Part shown: positions 59,501 through 64,000 of the stretch, in pieces
How positions within the stretch are numbered: position 1 is the stretch's first letter
Layout of the letters: the number at the start of each line of letters is the position of its first letter
From: Pieris napi
Taxonomy: Eukaryota > Arthropoda > Insecta > Lepidoptera > Pieridae
NCBI RefSeq assembly: GCF_905475465.1
Contig: NC_062242.1
Coordinates: forward strand, 4,367,501-4,431,500
Direction: 5' to 3'
Length of the DNA stretch: 64,000 bases
Notes under the pieces: generated by a model
What the model was told of the DNA's origin: nothing
The model's database searches: none
Seen by the model: the letters and a program-made list of their open reading frames with translations, nothing else
Made by a program: the position numbers and the translations under genes

Positions 59501-59960
59501 TTATATACAACCTCTATATATCGTTCTATCTATCATAAATGCCATATATAATTTTAAATAAAAAATTGTGATATATACGTCAGTCAGCCATCTAGATTTT
59601 TATCAGTAATGTGAAATTGATTACAGTTACATACAAATCTATTTTTTCTCAGCATAAAATATATGACGCGGAATGAAGCACTGCGAGATTATGAAGCCCA
59701 TATATATTTAATGTTGGATCATAATATTAGAAAAGCCCGTATGTATGGATGCACCGCCGCAGATAGAAAATCAAATGAAAATCGAATACCTAATAGCTAT
59801 CAAAGAAAAATTTAATAGAGGAATTTTACGGATTATTTGGTACTCTAGTAACTGAAGAAAAAGAGAATAAACAAGATTATACATAGATTTCTTATTTCCT
59901 GTCCTGTTCGTTATTGAAATGCTTTCGAACATTAAATCAAACGATTTTCATTTAAATAAC
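56551..59960. other. AT-rich stretch without a gene
   Basis: No exon or mobile element recognised. Confidence 0.4.
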
Positions 59961-60103
59961 TTAATATAGAGGTTGTGCGGCACGCTGCCAGCGAGTTGGC
60001 TTGGGGTTTGATACCACTTAAACTATGAATCCGGTAAATAGATCATATCCCTAAGAGAGGGATTAAAAACCTTTTGATCACATAATCAAACCCTCTATAT
60101 TAA
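59961..60103. mobile_element. Possible short MITE (143 bp)
   Basis: ttaatatagagg at the left and cctctatattaa at the right are perfect inverted repeats of 12 bp. The interior is comparatively GC-rich. Evidence is limited to the ends. Confidence 0.4.
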
Positions 60104-62203
60104 TTACTCCCTACCTTAATGCCTTATGTCTACACGACCTGCGATATGGGGGCTGGAAGTAGGTAAACTAAGAAAAATAAGTTTGGAATTGAAGAGCAAT
60201 TCTTGTTCCGTAGAAAATGTATAGAAGAAATGCATTAAAACAATTTGTTCCACAACTCTTCTGTCGATTCCGCACTATTTATACCACATCGATAGCCAAG
60301 TATGTAGGTAAAATCAGGCGTTCTTCTAATTTATTCTATTGACTTATATATAGAGATGGTAGATTTGCCATGAAACAAATGAACATTGCCAATTTTATAT
60401 TGCAAATATGTATTTCTAAGCATATTTTTTACAAAATAATATAGGGCGCACTTTTTAAATCTCTGGTACCGTTACCCTCCAAAACCAAAAGATTGTTATG
60501 GATGGGGAAATTTTGTCCTATCTACGGTTCCCAGACTTGGAAAATTAGTACTTAACAACGAGAATAACATAATATAATATGAACATATAATTTGATTGAA
60601 TAGCCAACAGTTTTAAAGTTTTAAGTTTGCATAGTAAGAAAAGCTGGTTGTCTGAAGCATATAATATATAATATAAAAATTTGCTTTAAATTATTACCAT
60701 GATATTTTTAAGCCTTGAAGTTAACAAATACTCATTTTCATTGTTAAACTCTTTTATTACACAATATAACATAAACCCCTATATATTAACGCAAACAATA
60801 CGTCAAAACCAAACAATCGAATCTTTCATTCTGAAAGCCTAAAATAACACAGACCAAACGTATGATAACTTTGAAATTCGAAATATGAAGTCCTTTTTTA
60901 TTTTTAATCGATACGCGAGACCACTCAATTGTATAAATAGCAAGTCACCCGAAAACAAATATATATCAAGGAATAAAAAAGAAAAACCTATTTCTTCTTT
61001 TGGATTCTTTAAAGAATAAAACTATTAAATTGTTATTAAAAATTATTTACTTACTTATATACTATACTATTTTGTTATTTACTACTTAACTTATAAATAT
61101 GTTGTTATTATTATAATTCTTGGGAATTGGTTAAAAAATGAAAATTATTTATCAACAGCCAAGTTCCTATTTATTCCTATTCCAAATCACAAAACTAACT
61201 TTTTCTCTCTATGGTAGGGATTATGTACAATAAGGAAAGTGATATATTTATGAAAATATTATGTAAATTGATGAGGGATGAGACTGTTGAAGTTCCAAAA
61301 TGTTACCGATCATTAATTCTAACAATGACATACAAGTTCAATACAATTCTAGGGAGCGATTACGCTTAGTCAGCCTCTGAGATAGTATTGATTTGTAAGA
61401 ATAAAAACTGTATAAATTTAAAGTAAACACTTTATGTATTATTTTACATAATTATAAGTTTATAATAATACATAACTTCAATCCGGTAAAAAGGTGTTTT
61501 CTTTAAATGAGTAAAAGATATGTTAATAAAAGACAATACTATGTATTAATTTATTCAAAATATAGGAAGAATTAAAGCTAAGTATTTTAATGTAAAAACA
61601 TGTATTGCCATTTCTGACCAATGTGATCTTCATGTGAAATGTTAACTAACGTATAAAAAAAGCGTTAATATGAGAGAGAAGGTACATGTCAAATGTCAAT
61701 GTTACATGACGAAATGTACATATGTAAGTAAATGTGCCTTGAGTGCCATTATTAGGTTTTTGTTGTGCATTTGTTTGTTTATTTAATATTACAAATGTTG
61801 AGTTATTGTAAAAATACTGACCCTCATAAGTAAATAAACCGGTTATAAATTAAAATATAACCGCTTCAAATTTCCTACGATATTTCGAATTTTATTCTTT
61901 CAACAAAAATCCAATAATAACACAGATCAAGTGATTTCAAAGATCGATTTTTTTCAATCACCCCAAGTCCAGGTCGTTGACCCAGTGAATCAGAGATACG
62001 GAAGAGATTCCGCGTCGAGTGTGATTGTGGGCGACAGAGTGGCGCCAGCTTCTTTTCATTGATAAACACTTGATAATTTAGCTGCAAGCCCTATATGCTG
62101 TACTTATCAAACACTAATACAAAGTATTAGCACTCTATAGATTATTATTTTCAACATAAATTTTATTTCCTTAAAGATAAAATGTGATTTAAAATACATA
62201 TAT
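60104..62203. other. AT-rich stretch without a gene
   Basis: A GC-richer island at about 61960-62050 (open on the minus strand for 70 codons) has no recognised motif and may be a repeat fragment. Confidence 0.4.
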
Positions 62204-62570
62204 ATATATGTTACCGGAAATGTATGAAATCTAGCAATTGTATAGGAAATTTATATAATTCCGAAGCTATTTAGGAAATGTATAAAATATTGTTTCGAAA
62301 ACTATTTAATACATACATGTCCTAGGAAATGTGCACAATTCCAAAGAAATGTATGTAATTCCAATATCGTATTAGGAAATGTATAAAAAGAATGCTTTCT
62401 GTAATAAAACACGTTGTTAAAATGAGAATAACAATTTTTATTAGCACTCGTTGAGACAACAACGTTCAGGTAACAGTCATATCGTAAAATATAATAATCT
62501 TCATATTATCTTACTAATTAAAGCGTCGTAAATATAATCACGGATTACATACATTTCCGGTAACATATAT
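62204..62570. mobile_element. MITE with an array of interrupted palindromes
   Basis: Inverted ends atatatgttaccggaaatgt (from about 62204) and the complement ending at about 62570, roughly 29 bp with one mismatch. The left half carries repeats of the form GGAAAT-6 bases-AATTCC: 62245-62262, 62325-62342 and 62346-62362, plus half sites at 62216, 62274 and 62375. It is non-coding; TA-rich flanks hide the target duplication. Confidence 0.78.
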
Positions 62571-64000
62571 TTTACATAGCATTTTCTGGCGCTATACGTT
62601 TCTCTTCACATTAAATTAAGTAATTAAATATTTAAAAATCGATCCATACCAACCATTATAAACCTTCTAAATATTTTTTTTTATTTCTACTCCCACAAAC
62701 CTCCCTATTTTGTTTTAGTGAAGCTTAATTTGTTTTGTTAAAATTCGGTGAATGGCCCTGTTTGATTAAGTGCCTACCCACCTATAATAACGGTCCTTAA
62801 GATCTACCCACAAACTTTAAAATATACAAATTATGTAATGAAATAACGAAAATATCTACGTATACGTAATACTACTGAAGTAATTTGAAGTATGCACAAT
62901 TAAACGGTACTCTATGGTCGAATGTAGTGAAAATATATATAAAAATAACTTAAGTCGTAAATATTTTCCGTGCACTTTTAATGTTTTGCTAGCATGACAA
63001 TGAGGCACAAAATCCCTGTTTATTCCGAATACCTCATTTACAGCGCTCCTTAGATTACAATATTTACTTTTGACATCTGCTATTTACATACATATCTACA
63101 TAAGTAGTATGTACCTATGTTATACGATCAGTAAGTTTAGTATATAATTTTTTAAGGTTTTTGTTCAAATAATTGTACTAACCAACTAACAATGCCATCT
63201 ATTATAGATTCGTTATCTATATAGATAACGAATAATGAATTATCAGTACAACTATTTTCACTAACTAATTCAGGGATTGAACCTGAAAGACATACAAATG
63301 TAATTTAGGACCTCCTTAAATCTAATGTATCTAATATATCTAATCTAATCTAAAAAAAATGACTGATCGTCATTTAAAATCGATTTGAATAATTTTGATT
63401 TCAAGTCAAAGCTAATTCGAGATTGGGGACTCGTGCTCGATAATTGCTGTCAAAATTCATTTTACAGTGTTTAACAGTTTAAATAAAGTTCAGAATTTGT
63501 AACAGAGGTCTCTTGAGGCAGAATTTATAGAGCTTTCAATGCTTATTTTCAATATTTCCTATTGTTTGCTCTGACGGAATGGGTCGTCGCCCGAGCAAAT
63601 ATTGGGGGTTGAACTTGTATTCGACACAGACGAGACACAGACTATGTAATCATCCCCTCAGATCTTTATCACTTCATTGAGGGTGAACATACAGTGCTCG
63701 GTGCAGAAAATAAAATTTTCCGTCTTGAAATTTTCTTAAAACTTCGATATGAGACGTGATAAAAATTTCTTGTCTGTAACTCGACACATAAAATATTAAA
63801 TTTTATATAAACCATGTCGGATTAATAAAACCTATTCATGGTGAAGAAGGTACATTAATATATACGCTTGTTCTATATCATATCAGTCTAATCACATTTA
63901 AATTAATCATTGCTTAATGGTTGAAACCCAGTTAAATGCTCAGAAAAAAGACACAGAAATTTGTCTGTTCTATAGACATGGACTTCAAATATTTTTATTA
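62571..64000. other. AT-rich stretch to the window edge
   Basis: Apart from the 63208 palindrome nothing recognised. Confidence 0.4.
63208..63233. repeat. 26-bp perfect palindrome
   Basis: attcgttatctat followed directly by its exact complement atagataacgaat. It contains two inverted GATAA cores. Confidence 0.95.

Noticed and set aside
61875..62087. 70-aa ORF in a GC-richer island
   Set aside because: No recognisable domain; more likely a fragment of an unnamed repeat.
1..64000. CRISPR arrays, rRNA genes, endogenous viral genes with envelope
   Set aside because: No regular short repeat/spacer pattern, no rRNA-like block, and no envelope-like reading frame were seen; the only LTR element with pol is BEL/Pao without env.

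Overview
The window looks like AT-rich insect DNA, most probably from a moth or butterfly. The best indicators are Helitron ends of the lepidopteran type (5' TCTATATATATAAAA or TCTACTATATAAAAA, 3' CTAG), tRNA-derived SINEs, non-LTR retrotransposons with lepidopteran-style 3' ends, a BEL/Pao element and several mariner families. No bacterial gene, CRISPR array or rRNA was seen, and the only tRNA-like sequences are SINE heads.

The one host gene I can support is on the minus strand and is mostly hidden because its exons are only 120-206 bases long. Five exons (47207-47412, 41110-41242, 20045-20178, 19333-19452, 12832-12976) are joined by GT-AG introns with matching reading phases. They encode two consecutive immunoglobulin domains of the beaten path (Beat) family of neuronal recognition proteins. 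The signal-peptide exon was not found, and the 3' end is uncertain. Most of the window from 12.8 to 47.4 kb is therefore intron of this gene. The flanks (1-12.8 kb and 47.4-64 kb) are probably further intron or gene-proximal DNA.

The introns are packed with mobile elements. 2.5-9.3 kb: a palindromic MITE, two copies of a short MITE, a broken minus-strand LINE and a Harbinger-like MITE. 14.4-16.7 kb: a Jockey-like LINE tail, a PIF/Harbinger element with a MADF-domain relic, and a SINE. 20.3-33.9 kb: a decayed minus-strand BEL/Pao retrotransposon, bordered at its 3' end by an oppositely oriented LTR. It is interrupted by a plus-strand LINE fragment, an almost complete minus-strand LINE (25.3-30.4 kb) and a mariner (30.5-31.8 kb). 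34.3-39.1 kb: a second, decayed mariner copy, a Helitron, a LINE relic and a third, unrelated mariner. 39.6-47.1 kb: a tandem duplication, a hairpin-rich repeat and further MITEs. 47.7-49.8 kb: a DD37D-type Tc1/mariner element with a Helitron inserted in its transposase and a SINE inserted upstream. 49.8-53.4 kb: two more Helitrons and a 1.44-kb fold-back element with two nearly identical 427-bp inverted arms.

53.4-64 kb is AT-rich and sparse. It contains one MITE carrying a run of interrupted palindromes (62.2-62.6 kb) and a 26-bp perfect palindrome (63.2 kb). All element and exon calls come from reading the sequence and translated frames by eye. No database search was run, so family names rest on recognised motifs.
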